A stretch of 56,098 nucleotides of DNA, taken from NCBI GenBank assembly GCA_009837285.1, contig VXTU01000042.1, positions 1 to 56,098 of the forward strand, in the 5' to 3' direction. Positions 23,040 to 31,746 of this stretch are shown here, piece after piece. The stretch's first letter is position 1. Every line of letters starts with the position of its first letter. The notes under the pieces are model-generated. The model was given only the letters and a program-made list of their open reading frames with translations, ran no database searches and was not told the origin of the DNA. The position numbers were made by a program, and so were the translations under genes. The DNA is from Chloroflexota bacterium. GTDB taxonomy: Bacteria > Chloroflexota > Dehalococcoidia > UBA2979.

Positions 23040-24113
23040 TCAGCCGTCGAGGTAGTTGAGGCCCAGCGCCGACCGCACGTCCGCCATCGTGTCCTGGGCG
23101 ACGGCGCGGGCGTGCTCCGTGCCGCGTCCGAGCGCTTCGCGCACCTCGTGCGGGTTCGCCTCGTAGTGGGCTCGGCGCTCGCGGATCGGGTCGAGGAAGG
23201 TGTTGAGCACAGCCGCCAGCTTCTGCTTCACCTCGACGTCGCCGACGTTGCCCGTGCGGTAGCGCTCCTTGAGGTCGTCGACCTCCTCGGTGTCGGGGTT
23301 GAAAGCGTCGTGGTACATGAAGACGGGGTTGCCCTCGACGTGGCCGGGGTCAGTGGCGCGCAGCCGCGTCGGGTCCGTGTACATGCGCATCACCTTGCGC
23401 TCCACCGTCTCGGCGTCGTCCTTGAGGTCGATGGTGTTGCCGACCGACTTGCTCATCTTGGCGTTGCCGTCGGTGCCGACGAGCCGCGGCACGCGGCCGA
23501 CGAGGCCACGCGGCTCGGGGAAGACCTCGCCGAAGCGCCGGTTGAAGCGCCGCGCCGTCTCGCGCGTCATCTCGATGTGCGGGAGCTGGTCCTCACCCAC
23601 GGGCACGAGGTGCGCGCGCGGCATGAGGATGTTGGCGACCTGCATGATGGGGTAGGTGAAGAACGCCACCGGCACCGCGCCGCGCTCGCGCACGACTTGC
23701 CGCTTGCCCTCCCGCTCGGTGTCCTCGAACGACATGCCGCGCTCCTCGAGCTCGTCCATCTCGGCCTTGAGCGTCGGGTTGCGTTCGAGGCGGCCCATGC
23801 CGATGAACCAGCTGAGCAGCGTGGTGAGTTCGGCGTGCTCGGGGATGAGGCTCTCGATCACGAAGTGCGACCGGTCGGGGTCGAGCCCGACAGCGAGCCA
23901 GTCCGTGGCGACCTCGATCACGGCCTCGCGGACGCGGTCGATGTCGTCGGCGTGGTCGGAGACCTGGTAGTCGGCGATGAGGAAGTGGCAGTCGTACTCG
24001 TCCTGGAGCCGGATCCAGTTCTCGAGCGCGCCGGCGTAGTGGCCCAGGTGCAGGGCCCCGGTGGGCCGCACCCCGGTCAGGATCCGCTGCCTGTCGTCGG
24101 CGTCCGTCGTCAT
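23040..24113 (-). CDS. trpS: Tryptophanyl-tRNA synthetase
   Basis: 357-residue class Ic synthetase charging tRNA(Trp). The HIGH-equivalent is LHLGHYAGAL near the N-terminus, followed by ADYQVSDHAD; the KMSKS loop is NAKMSKSVGN, and the tryptophan-pocket segments PIMQVANILMP and VGEDQLPHIEMTRE are present. The start ATG at 24113 (MTTDADDRQ) fits the family; longer frames upstream are not conserved-looking. It is slightly longer than the usual 330-340 residues because of a charged insertion (EDTEREGKRQVVRERG). Confidence 0.95.
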   Translation of the reverse strand: MTTDADDRQRILTGVRPTGALHLGHYAGALENWIRLQDEYDCHFLIADYQVSDHADDIDRVREAVIEVATDWLAVGLDPDRSHFVIESLIPEHAELTTLLSWFIGMGRLERNPTLKAEMDELEERGMSFEDTEREGKRQVVRERGAVPVAFFTYPIMQVANILMPRAHLVPVGEDQLPHIEMTRETARRFNRRFGEVFPEPRGLVGRVPRLVGTDGNAKMSKSVGNTIDLKDDAETVERKVMRMYTDPTRLRATDPGHVEGNPVFMYHDAFNPDTEEVDDLKERYRTGNVGDVEVKQKLAAVLNTFLDPIRERRAHYEANPHEVREALGRGTEHARAVAQDTMADVRSALGLNYLDG

Positions 24114-24159
24114 GGCGACGAGGGTAGCGGGGCGCGGGGTAGGGGGCGAGGGTGCTGAG

Positions 24160-24621
24160 TCAGGCGCTCGACCCACCGCGCCGCGAGCGGCTCTTGGGCA
24201 GTGGGTCATCGAGCGACAGCGCGAACACGCCGCCACCGATGTCGTCGAGCCGGAACGTGTGGTTCTCGTCAGGCAGGACGCCGTAGTAGGCGAGGACCGC
24301 CCGGGCGTACATCGAACGGCTGCCCGTGTCCGCGCCCTCGGGCGTGCGCGAGGGCCGGAGCAGGATCGCTCCAGCCTCATCCCTCAGCGAGGCTCGCAGT
24401 CCGATTTGCCCCTGCTCCGCGTCATATCCGACGCGGATCGCCGGGGGATCGCCGAGCGCCTGCACTGCCACGTCGTTGAGCGTCATCGATCCGGACTTCG
24501 TCAGGGAGCACGTCGGGAACGACCGCGCGCCGCGCGTGCCTCCCTCGAACCAGTCGAAGCGACTGACCGGGGTCGGGCCATCGTGTTCACTCGTCGCTTG
24601 TTCTGCTTCTGCCAGCACCAT
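24160..24621 (-). CDS. Hypothetical protein
   Basis: 153-residue soluble protein that I do not recognise. It contains SFPTCSLTKSGSMTLND, then AIRVGYDAEQGQIGLRAS and a C-terminal FRLDDIGGGVFALSLDD, which together suggest a small mixed alpha/beta fold. The SRSMYARAVLAYYGV stretch is probably helical. ATG at 24621 has GAGGTGG upstream. A strong promoter precedes it, so it is probably expressed as a single gene. It ends 46 bases before trpS. Confidence 0.65.
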   Translation of the reverse strand: MVLAEAEQATSEHDGPTPVSRFDWFEGGTRGARSFPTCSLTKSGSMTLNDVAVQALGDPPAIRVGYDAEQGQIGLRASLRDEAGAILLRPSRTPEGADTGSRSMYARAVLAYYGVLPDENHTFRLDDIGGGVFALSLDDPLPKSRSRRGGSSA

Positions 24622-24641
24622 GCATCACCACCTCTGACACC

Positions 24642-24669
24642 ATTCTGATGCCTGGGGAGAGCATGTCAA
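24642..24669 (-). promoter_or_regulatory. Sigma-70-type promoter for the gene at 24160-24621
   Basis: On the minus strand a perfect -35 TTGACA (24669-24664), a 16-base spacer and CAGAAT (24647-24642) precede the gene. Transcription should begin near 24635, giving a leader of about 14 bases. It is the best -35 match I saw in the window. Confidence 0.6.
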
Positions 24670-24774
24670 GACAATCTCTGTCGTTCCCTCTGCATTCCCA
24701 CAGCACATGAAGCGACGAGGCCGGGGACGTTAGAGCATACGAGGACCGGGTCGCGGGAACCTCGGGCGAGGCGG

Positions 24775-26436
24775 CTACATCCGCTCCGGCGCCGAGATGC
24801 CCATCAACCCCAGCGTGCGGGCGAGGGCGATGCGTGTGGCTTCGAGGAGGAGCAGGCGTGCGCGACTCAGTGCCTCGTCGTCGCCGAGGACGCGGCACTG
24901 CGTGTAGAAGACGTGGAACGACTGCGCCAGCTCCTGCGCGTAGTGCGGCAGGCGGTGCGGCGCCAACTCCTCCACGACCTCCTCGAGCACCTCCGGTAGC
25001 AGCAGCAGCTTGCGGATCAGCGCCTGCTCGGCCTCGTGCGTGAGCAGCGAGGGGTCGGCGCCCTCCGCCGACAGGCCCTGCTCGTCGGCGTTGCGCAGCA
25101 CGCCGGCGATGCGCGCGTGGGCGTACTGCACGTAGTAGACGGGGTTCTCGTCGGTCTCCCGCTTCGCCAGCTCGAGGTCGAAGTCCATCGCCGAGCCCGC
25201 CGAGGAGAGCAGGAAGAAGAAGCGCGCCGCGTCGCGGCCGACCTCGTCGACGACCTCGCGCAGCGTCACGATCTCACCGGCGCGCTTGGAGAGCGGCACC
25301 ACCGCGCCGCTGCGCTTCAGGGTCACGAGCTGGTAGAGCAGCACATCGAGGGCGTCGCCGTCGCCGCCGGTGGCGGTGATCCCGGCCTTCACGCGCGAGA
25401 CATGGCCCTGGTGGTCGGCGCCCCAAACGTCGATGACGCGGTCGAAGCCGCGCAGGATGAACTTGTCGTAGTGGTAGGCGATGTCCGTGGCGAAATACGT
25501 CGGGACGCCGTCGGAGCGGATGAGCACGTTGTCCTTCGACTCGCCGAGCTGTGAGGAGGCGAACCACACGGCGCCCTCGCGCTCCACGATGTGGCCCTGC
25601 TCGCGCAGCAGCGCCAGCACGTGGTCGTAGGGGCCACCCTCGCGCTGTAGCGAGCGCTCCTCGAACCACCGGTCGTACTCGACGCCCATCGCGGCGAGGT
25701 CCTCGCGGATCTGCTCGACCATGAGGCGGATGCCCTCGTCGCCGAGCTGGGGGTCGGGGGGTTCGCCCTCGGGGCGAAGGAAGCCGTCGCCGTGCTCGTC
25801 GCGGATGCGGGCGGCGATGTCGCGCATGTACTCGCCCGGGTAGCCGTTCTCGGGGATCTCGGCGTCGCGGCCGAAGAGCTGCTCGTAGCGCGCGTAGAGC
25901 GTGCGGGCGAACACGCCGACCTGAGAGCCGGCGTCGTTGATGTAGTACTCCTCCTGCACCTCGTGGCCGGTCGCGCGCAGCACGTTGGCGAGGGTCGAGC
26001 CGATCGCGGCCCCTCGGCCGTTGCCGACGTGGATCGGGCCGGTCGGGTTGGCGGAGACGTACTCGACCTGCGTCTTCGTGCCGCCGCCGATGTCGAGCGG
26101 CGGCCACGCCTCGCCGGTGCCGGCAATCGCGCGTGCCTGGTCGGCCACCCAGCCGGGGTCGAGGTAGAGGTTGAGGAAGCCGGGTGGTGCGACGCGCACC
26201 TCGGTGACGGCCGGATGCGCCGGTACGCGCGCTCGCAGCGCCTCGGCGACGTCGAGCGCCTTCATGCGCGCCATGCCCTGGATGCGGAGCGGGAGGTTGG
26301 CGGCGAAGTCGCCGTGCTCGATGCGCTGCGGGTGCTCGAGTGTCACGTCGGGCGCGGCGAACGCGGGCAGGTCGCCGGCGTCCTGTGCGGCGGCGAGGGC
26401 CTGTTGGACGAGTTCGCGCAGTTCGTCTCGAATCAC
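24775..26436 (-). CDS. argS: Arginyl-tRNA synthetase
   Basis: 553-residue class I synthetase charging tRNA(Arg). It has the N-terminal Add-1 domain (IEHGDFAANLPL, PPGFLNLYL), the HIGH motif as PIHVGNGRGAAIG after EYVSANPTGP, the DVWGADHQGHV stretch and the C-terminal anticodon-binding helices (HYAQELAQSFHVFYTQC) ending LMGISAPERM. KMSKS is replaced by LSKRAGE, normal for many ArgRS. The start GTG at 26436 has no ribosome site but follows a -10 box closely. Confidence 0.96.
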   Translation of the reverse strand: MIRDELRELVQQALAAAQDAGDLPAFAAPDVTLEHPQRIEHGDFAANLPLRIQGMARMKALDVAEALRARVPAHPAVTEVRVAPPGFLNLYLDPGWVADQARAIAGTGEAWPPLDIGGGTKTQVEYVSANPTGPIHVGNGRGAAIGSTLANVLRATGHEVQEEYYINDAGSQVGVFARTLYARYEQLFGRDAEIPENGYPGEYMRDIAARIRDEHGDGFLRPEGEPPDPQLGDEGIRLMVEQIREDLAAMGVEYDRWFEERSLQREGGPYDHVLALLREQGHIVEREGAVWFASSQLGESKDNVLIRSDGVPTYFATDIAYHYDKFILRGFDRVIDVWGADHQGHVSRVKAGITATGGDGDALDVLLYQLVTLKRSGAVVPLSKRAGEIVTLREVVDEVGRDAARFFFLLSSAGSAMDFDLELAKRETDENPVYYVQYAHARIAGVLRNADEQGLSAEGADPSLLTHEAEQALIRKLLLLPEVLEEVVEELAPHRLPHYAQELAQSFHVFYTQCRVLGDDEALSRARLLLLEATRIALARTLGLMGISAPERM

Positions 26437-26445
26437 AGTGGGGAC

Positions 26446-26451
26446 AGTCTA
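26446..26451 (-). promoter_or_regulatory. Candidate -10 box for a near-leaderless argS transcript
   Basis: TAGACT on the minus strand (26451-26446) ends nine bases before the argS GTG. A start of transcription 6-8 bases downstream would leave almost no leader, consistent with the lack of a Shine-Dalgarno sequence. No convincing -35 is seen. Confidence 0.35.
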
Positions 26452-26591
26452 TCGCGGGGGGCAGTGGGGGTCAGGATGGGAGGGTGATTCCGCATAATCT
26501 GGGTCGTATGACGTTACGGATGGTCGCGGTCGGTATCTGATAAGCTGTCTAGTGAGAATCTCCCCAGCGACATTAGGCAAATGTTACGTTG

Positions 26592-26732
26592 GTGAAGATT
26601 CCTCGCCCTCAGCCCTCGTCCCTTCGAGACGTCGCTGCCCTCGCTGCAGGGATTGGTGTGTTCCTTGGCGGTATCGGCGGACTGCTAGCAGGTGTCGCAG
26701 CTTGGCATCAGGCTGGCCTGTGGCCGTGGTAA
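26592..26732 (+). CDS. Small putative membrane protein (46 residues)
   Basis: GTG at 26592 opens a 46-residue frame ending TAA at 26732. It has a short basic, Pro-rich start (KIPRPQPSSLRDV), one hydrophobic segment AALAAGIGVFLGGIGG extended by LLAGVAA, and an aromatic end WHQAGLWPW. The topology and residue use look like a genuine single-pass small protein. There is no strong ribosome site, and the TTG one codon upstream is an alternative. It occupies the 334-base gap between argS and nrdJ; the rest of that gap (26437-26591) is comparatively AT-rich and shows no other gene. Expression is unproven. Confidence 0.4.
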   Translation: MKIPRPQPSSLRDVAALAAGIGVFLGGIGGLLAGVAAWHQAGLWPW

Positions 26733-26770
26733 GAGTAAGGCAAGCCAGCGAGCAGTAGGCGGCCGCCGAA

Positions 26771-29017
26771 CTACCCACACTTCGTGTAGCCACACGACCG
26801 GCACAGCAGGCAGCGCTCCGCGTACCCCAACTGCGCGCCGCAGTCCGGGCACACCAACCCCGACGCCGTCACGATCGGCGCGCGGTCGGGCCCGTGGAGG
26901 CGGTCCGGCGCCTGGTCACCGAAGTGCAGCCGGAGCCACTGGAAGATGTAGTCGACGATGCTCGTGGCGAACGGGATGTCCTCGTTGCCGGTCGGACCGG
27001 CTGGCTCGAAGCGCGTGTGCTCCAGCTTCTCCGCCAGCTTGTCGAGCGGCACGCCGTACTGCAGCGCGATCGAGGTGAGGATGGCGATGGCGTCGGTGAG
27101 GCCGGAGACCGTCGAGCCCTCCTTCGAGATCTTGACGAAGACCTCGCCGGGCGAGCCGTCGTCGTAGAGCCCGACCGTGAGGTAGCCCTCCTGCTCGCCC
27201 ACCCGGAACTTGTGCGTCACCGCGGGGCGCTCATCGGGCAGCCGACGGCGTGAGTCTCGCGTCGATGCGGCCGAGGGGGCGCGCTCGCCCGCCGCGAGCA
27301 CCTGCTGGGCACGCGAGCCGTCGCGGTAGACGGTGACGCCCTTGCAGCCGAGCTCGTGCGCGCGCAGGAACACGGCGCGCACGTCCTCGGGCGTGGCCGA
27401 GTGGGGGAGGTTCACGGTCTTCGAGACGGCGAGGCCGGTGTGGCGCTGGAACGCGGCCTGCATGGCGACGTGGCGCTCCCATCCGATCTCGTGCGCGGTG
27501 GCGAACAGCTGCCGCACGCGCTCCGGCACCGCGGCCTGTTCGGCGAGCCCCGCACCGGCGGCGAGCTCCGAGATCAGCTCGGGCGAGTGGAACCCGCCCG
27601 CGCGCGCGGCCTCCGCGAACGCCTCGGAGACCTCGTCGAGCAGCGTCCCGTCCTGCATCCGCCGCGTGTGGGCGAGCGAGTACAGCGGTTCGATGCCCGA
27701 CGACGCACCCGCGATGATCGCGATTGTTCCCGTCGGGGCGATGCAGGTGCGGGTTGCGTTGCGGTACCGGGTGCCGGTGCCGCCCTCATCCCCGTAGATC
27801 GAGCGCTCCCAGTTCGGGAACACGCCCTTCTCCGCCCCGAGCGCGGCCGAGGCCGTGTCGGCGGTCTGGGCGATGCGGCTCATGAGCTCCTCAGCGAGGT
27901 CGAGTGCCTCGTCGGAGTCGTAGGGGATGCCGGCGGCGATGAGCAGGTCGTGGAACCCCATCACGCCGAGGCCGATCTTGCGGTTGCCGCGGACGGCCTC
28001 GGTGATCTCGGGCAGCGGGTACCCACCCGCGTCGATGACGTTGTCGAGGAAGCGCACGCCGAGCGTCACCGTCTCGTCGAGCGCGGTCCAGTCGAGCGCG
28101 CCGGCATCGGCGTCCCAGAACCGCGCGACGTGGACGGAGCCGAGCGTGCAGGCCTCCCACGGCAGCAGAGGCACCTCGCCGCACGGGTTCGTCGCCTCGA
28201 TCGCGCCGAGGGCGGGCGTGGGGTTCGCGGCGTTCACGGTGTCGAGGAAGACCATGCCGGGGTCGCCGGTCTCCCAGGCCGACTGCGCGATCTCGTCCAG
28301 GAGCGTCTCAGCGTCGGCGCTGCCGCGTGTGGCCTCGGCGTGGGGGTCGACGAGGTCGATCGAGCCGCCGGTGGCGGCGGCCTCGATGAAGGCGTCGGTG
28401 GCGGCGAGGGAGAGGTTGAAGCGCTGGGCGCTGACGCCGTCGTCCTTGGCGTGAATGAAGTGGCGCACGTTCGGGTGGTCGATGCGCAGGATGCCCATGT
28501 TCGCGCCGTCGCGCTTGCCGCCCTGGGTGACGAGCCGCGAGACGTCGTCGTAGTGGCGGAGGACCGAGACGGGGCCGCAGGCCGCGCCGTGGGTGGTAGC
28601 GATCGGCTCGCCCTCGGCGCGCAGGCTCGAGAAGTCGAAGCCTGTGCCGCCGCCCCACTTCTGCACCATCGCCGCCGCCTGGGCGGTCGACATAATCGAG
28701 TCGAGCGAGTCGTCGATGGGCAGCACGAAGCAGGCCGCGAGGGTCCCGCGGTTCGTGCCGGCGTTCATGAGCGTGGGCGAGTTCGGCAGGAAGCGCAGCG
28801 CGGCCATCTCGTCGTAGAAGCGCTGCGCCCACTGTGCGCGCAACTCCGGCGACGCCTCGACCGAGGCGATGGACTCGGCGACGCGCGCGAGCGTCTCCTC
28901 GGGCGTCTCGACCACCGCGCCGTCGTCGCCGCGCAGCAGGTAGCGCCGCTCCAGGACCGTGCGGGCGTTGTCGGTGAGGTCGACGGGGTGAGTGATGACG
29001 GGAGGAGTCGTGACCAT
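26771..29017 (-). CDS. nrdJ: Adenosylcobalamin-dependent ribonucleoside-diphosphate reductase (class II)
   Basis: 748-residue class II ribonucleotide reductase that makes deoxyribonucleotides without oxygen dependence, using coenzyme B12. It has FLPNSPTLMNAG, GGGTGFDFSSLR, the radical-site region ATNPCGEVPLLPWEAC and APTGTIAIIAGASSGIEP near the active site. A C-terminal Cys-rich tail CPDCGAQLGYAERCLLC ending SCGYTKCG carries the redox cysteines and probably a zinc ribbon. ATG at 29017 gives a family-typical N-terminus; longer frames do not. A LexA-like palindrome lies upstream and nrdR lies 2 kb away, both consistent with control of dNTP supply. Confidence 0.95.
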   Translation of the reverse strand: MVTTPPVITHPVDLTDNARTVLERRYLLRGDDGAVVETPEETLARVAESIASVEASPELRAQWAQRFYDEMAALRFLPNSPTLMNAGTNRGTLAACFVLPIDDSLDSIMSTAQAAAMVQKWGGGTGFDFSSLRAEGEPIATTHGAACGPVSVLRHYDDVSRLVTQGGKRDGANMGILRIDHPNVRHFIHAKDDGVSAQRFNLSLAATDAFIEAAATGGSIDLVDPHAEATRGSADAETLLDEIAQSAWETGDPGMVFLDTVNAANPTPALGAIEATNPCGEVPLLPWEACTLGSVHVARFWDADAGALDWTALDETVTLGVRFLDNVIDAGGYPLPEITEAVRGNRKIGLGVMGFHDLLIAAGIPYDSDEALDLAEELMSRIAQTADTASAALGAEKGVFPNWERSIYGDEGGTGTRYRNATRTCIAPTGTIAIIAGASSGIEPLYSLAHTRRMQDGTLLDEVSEAFAEAARAGGFHSPELISELAAGAGLAEQAAVPERVRQLFATAHEIGWERHVAMQAAFQRHTGLAVSKTVNLPHSATPEDVRAVFLRAHELGCKGVTVYRDGSRAQQVLAAGERAPSAASTRDSRRRLPDERPAVTHKFRVGEQEGYLTVGLYDDGSPGEVFVKISKEGSTVSGLTDAIAILTSIALQYGVPLDKLAEKLEHTRFEPAGPTGNEDIPFATSIVDYIFQWLRLHFGDQAPDRLHGPDRAPIVTASGLVCPDCGAQLGYAERCLLCRSCGYTKCG

Positions 29018-29050
29018 CGCAGCGCGTCCGTTCGAGGCGGAGGGAGGGCA

Positions 29051-29075
29051 GTTATCAGAACATACGTCCGATAAC
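29051..29075. promoter_or_regulatory. LexA-like palindromic operator between nrdJ and a nuclease-like gene
   Basis: GTTATC (29051-29056) and GATAAC (29070-29075) flank AGAACATACGTCCG, which differs at two places from the Gram-positive SOS box form CGAACATACGTTCG. On the minus strand the element sits between a TTGCGC -35-like and a TGATAA -10-like sequence for nrdJ. It lies about 110 bases before the start of the divergent nuclease-like gene. LexA as the binder is inference; no lexA gene is in the window. Confidence 0.45.
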
Positions 29076-29182
29076 CGCGCAAGCACCTCAGCGCCAAGAC
29101 CCTTACACTGTAACTCGCTTGGTCGAGGTGATGCCGTCTCCCCTTGTTGGCTCCCCCTCTTGGGTTCGCCGGAGATTGGGAC

Positions 29183-30811
29183 GTGTCCCGCATGAAGCGG
29201 CATCGCAAAGGAAGCTTATCCTCGCGACCCGCCTACCCGATCGTCGCAGCAGGCTCATCGGATACCCGCCCACTTTCCCTCAGTCAGGCTGATAGTTCGG
29301 TAAACCACTGGCTCAACCGCTTCTCGCTCGATTCCCTCGTGACGCGCGCGCACGAGACTACTGCGCGCACCTTTCTCCAGAGTCTCCGCGCTCCTGCCGA
29401 CGAGGAATTGGCCGCGCACTACGAACGATGTGCCCGGGTCATTCGGGCAAGGCGGACGGTGCGCGAGGCCATCGTTCGGCGCGAAGGCCGATCCCCGCAC
29501 GGAAGCGAGATGACGTTCCAGGACTTCGAACACGCTTCCGATCTGGTTTGGGACTGGATCTTCGATGCGGAGGCCGAGCGCCTCGAAATGAGGCCCGAGG
29601 CGCTCGGAGTTCTGATGCAGCGCATCGTCGCGTCACAGTACGAAGATCAAGCTCCGCTCAACACTCTCCCCAGACACGTTGCGCTCGCGCGACGAACCAT
29701 CAGCCTTGCGGAGTCTAAGGGACTCCCCCTTTCGACGCTCTTCGCCGACTCGTTCGGGCTGGCATTTGAGGAACTCCTTGCCATCTCACTTCGCGTCGCC
29801 GCGTGGGCGCATTCCTCGTCTCCCATCCCGACAGGTGGGGTCGCGCTCGACGGAACAACGAAGGTGGATTCGACAAAGCTCACGCAGTTCTGGGAGATGT
29901 GCGCACTCGGCTACAACGAATTCGCGGACCGCGCTCAGAGCCCCCAAGTCCAATTCGCGGACCTCCAAGAGTACGGACTCTCCCCAACGATCTTCTGGCC
30001 GGTGATTCGGCGAACCGACGGGGCGTACGTCGTGCCTATCGTGCATGATCTCATCCACCGTGCTGGACGCTCGTTCGCCTTCGATGCGAGGCAGGCCGCA
30101 GGGAATACGAACCGCGATCTGCTGGATGAGGTTCGGGGCAATGCCTTTGAGTCGTTTGTGGGTGACATCCTCAGTGGCACATCGGGAGTTCGATCCGTTC
30201 GTCACGCGGACGATGCTCTGCTTGCGACGGCAAAGGGGAAGCGATGCGACTGGGTCTGCTTCGATGGGAACGGCGGCCGCGCAACACTCGTAGAGGCTAA
30301 GGCCGCCCACCTGCCCCTGAGGACCGCGATGTTCCCAACTCCGGAGAACCAGCGTGCGTATGTCGAACGAGAGGGTGGGATCGCCGACGCTGTGGCCCAG
30401 ATTGACGACACGGCGCGGGCGATTCGAGACGGGCAATCGCACCTCCCACACCAGACGAAACTGATGGGGCTCGTCGTCCTAGATGGGCCGCAGGTGATGC
30501 TCAACGGTAAGACGATCCGCGAGATCGTAAGCGCCACCCTTCATGCCCGGGGAAGACCAGCACCGAGCATCCGGTACCAAGTCGCGACGAGTGACGGCTT
30601 AGTCCAGCTCGTGCTATCCGCTTCAACAGGAGCCTCGCTGTGGGAACGACTCAATACGAAGCACAGCCGCCGCCCAGATCGGTACGCTGATATGGATCAG
30701 CTCAGCATTCCACCGGAGGCTTCCTCGATGACCGTACACCCGGTCTTGGAGACCATGGCCAACGAGCTACGGGAGATCGGGTGGGGCGGCATTCTCCTCG
30801 AACCGGACTGA
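29183..30811 (+). CDS. Unassigned protein with PD-(D/E)XK nuclease-like core
   Basis: 542-residue protein I cannot place in a named family. Residues about 30-310 are helix-rich with no obvious motif. Between about 318 and 375 the order GNAFESFVGDILSG, then RCDWVCF and RATLVEAKAAHL gives E...D...ExK, the metal-binding pattern of PD-(D/E)XK nucleases: Glu near 322, Asp near 356, Glu-x-Lys near 371-373. The remaining C-terminal region is alpha/beta. GTG at 29183 is chosen for GGAG eight bases upstream; ATG at 29192 and TTG at 29144 are alternatives. Base composition is clearly lower in GC than nrdJ and nrdR on either side, so it was probably acquired. It stands alone with no methyltransferase or helicase partner. 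A defence or DNA-repair role is inference. Confidence 0.7.
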   Translation: MSRMKRHRKGSLSSRPAYPIVAAGSSDTRPLSLSQADSSVNHWLNRFSLDSLVTRAHETTARTFLQSLRAPADEELAAHYERCARVIRARRTVREAIVRREGRSPHGSEMTFQDFEHASDLVWDWIFDAEAERLEMRPEALGVLMQRIVASQYEDQAPLNTLPRHVALARRTISLAESKGLPLSTLFADSFGLAFEELLAISLRVAAWAHSSSPIPTGGVALDGTTKVDSTKLTQFWEMCALGYNEFADRAQSPQVQFADLQEYGLSPTIFWPVIRRTDGAYVVPIVHDLIHRAGRSFAFDARQAAGNTNRDLLDEVRGNAFESFVGDILSGTSGVRSVRHADDALLATAKGKRCDWVCFDGNGGRATLVEAKAAHLPLRTAMFPTPENQRAYVEREGGIADAVAQIDDTARAIRDGQSHLPHQTKLMGLVVLDGPQVMLNGKTIREIVSATLHARGRPAPSIRYQVATSDGLVQLVLSASTGASLWERLNTKHSRRPDRYADMDQLSIPPEASSMTVHPVLETMANELREIGWGGILLEPD

Positions 30812-30917
30812 CTGCTGGCGTCGCCGATGAGAGGCTTCGCTGCTGCCAGAACGGAGTGTGCTGGCAGCCCAATCCACCTTCCGATACTGCACCGAGATCC
30901 GGGCGCTATTGAACAGG

Positions 30918-30936
30918 TCGCCCCCGTGCGGGGCGA
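30918..30936. terminator. Hairpin between the nuclease-like gene and nrdR
   Basis: TCGCCCC (30918-30924) and GGGGCGA (30930-30936) form a seven-base stem with a CGTGC loop in the 184-base gap between the two convergent genes. No T run follows on either strand. Nothing else recognisable lies in the gap. Confidence 0.45.
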
Positions 30937-30995
30937 GCGCGAGAAGTGACCGCCGGCCGCGAGCCGCACCGGCGGCAGGCGATGCATCGGTGGGC

Positions 30996-31532
30996 TCAGC
31001 GGCTGGCGGCGGAGGGGGCGCTCTCAATCGGCGTCGGCGCGAACGGCAGCTCCTCGAAGAGGCGAGGCTGCTCGGCCGGCGGCACGGGGCTGTACTCCAG
31101 GCGTTCGAGCTCGCCGAGCATGTCGTCGATCGAGACGAACTGCCGGTACGCGGACGCGAAGCGGATGTAGGCGATGGGGTCGAGCATGCGGAGGTGGCCG
31201 ATGACGATCTCGCTGATCACGCGGCTGGGTACCTCGTCATGGCCCGACACCGAGAGGCGCCGCTCGACGTCCTCGACGATGGCCTCGATGGCTCCGGCGG
31301 CGAGGTCGCGCTTGCGCGCGGAGATGCGAAGGCTCTCCAGCAGCTTGTGGCGCTGGAACTCCTCACGGCGGCCGTCGCGCTTGCGGACCTGGATCCCCAC
31401 GGTCGCGGCCTGCTCATGGGTAGCGAAGCGCAGTCCGCACTCAGGGCAGGAACGCTGCCGGCGCACGCCGCTCCCGTTGACTTCGTGGTCGACGACCGTC
31501 GTGGGGACATGACCGCACGTAGGGCACTGCAT
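30996..31532 (-). CDS. nrdR: Transcriptional repressor NrdR
   Basis: 178-residue NrdR, the ATP/dATP-sensing repressor of ribonucleotide reductase genes. The N-terminal zinc ribbon is MQCPTCGH with CPECGLRF; the ATP-cone domain follows (VRKRDGRREEFQRHKL, IVIGHLRMLDPIAYIRFASAYRQF). The start ATG at 31532 gives the canonical MxCPxC N-terminus. The C-terminal 25 residues are a Pro/Glu-rich extension. No clear NrdR box was found in front of nrdJ. Confidence 0.95.
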   Translation of the reverse strand: MQCPTCGHVPTTVVDHEVNGSGVRRQRSCPECGLRFATHEQAATVGIQVRKRDGRREEFQRHKLLESLRISARKRDLAAGAIEAIVEDVERRLSVSGHDEVPSRVISEIVIGHLRMLDPIAYIRFASAYRQFVSIDDMLGELERLEYSPVPPAEQPRLFEELPFAPTPIESAPSAASR

Positions 31533-31681
31533 CGCTTTCGCGTTCCCGGGGGAGGAAGGGGTCTGGAAGTGAGAAGCAGTACACACCGGCGGGCCGCACA
31601 TCGGCAATGGTCGCCGTCAACAGTCTGTAGCGAACATGTCCAAGACCTCGCGGCCCGCCGTTCGCAAGTCCAACGGAACGA

Positions 31682-31709
31682 CGAGGGGCGACCCGGAGGC
31701 CGCCCCTCG
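31682..31709 (-). terminator. Terminator-like hairpin downstream of ftsZ
   Basis: CGAGGGGCG (31682-31690) and CGCCCCTCG (31701-31709) form a perfect nine-base stem with a ten-base loop, 38 bases after the ftsZ stop. On the minus strand it is followed by a weakly T-containing stretch. It is the expected end of the dcw transcript. Confidence 0.6.
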
Positions 31710-31746
31710 CACGTCTCGTTCGTGGCTCCCGCTACCGCTGGGGGCC

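Noticed and set aside
29018..29140. NrdR box before nrdJ
   Set aside because: No ACACwATATATwGTGT-like sequence was found, despite nrdR being nearby.
29018..29182. Cobalamin riboswitch upstream of B12-dependent nrdJ
   Set aside because: The leader is too short and I could not find the B12-box consensus or the expected stems; a protein operator fits better.
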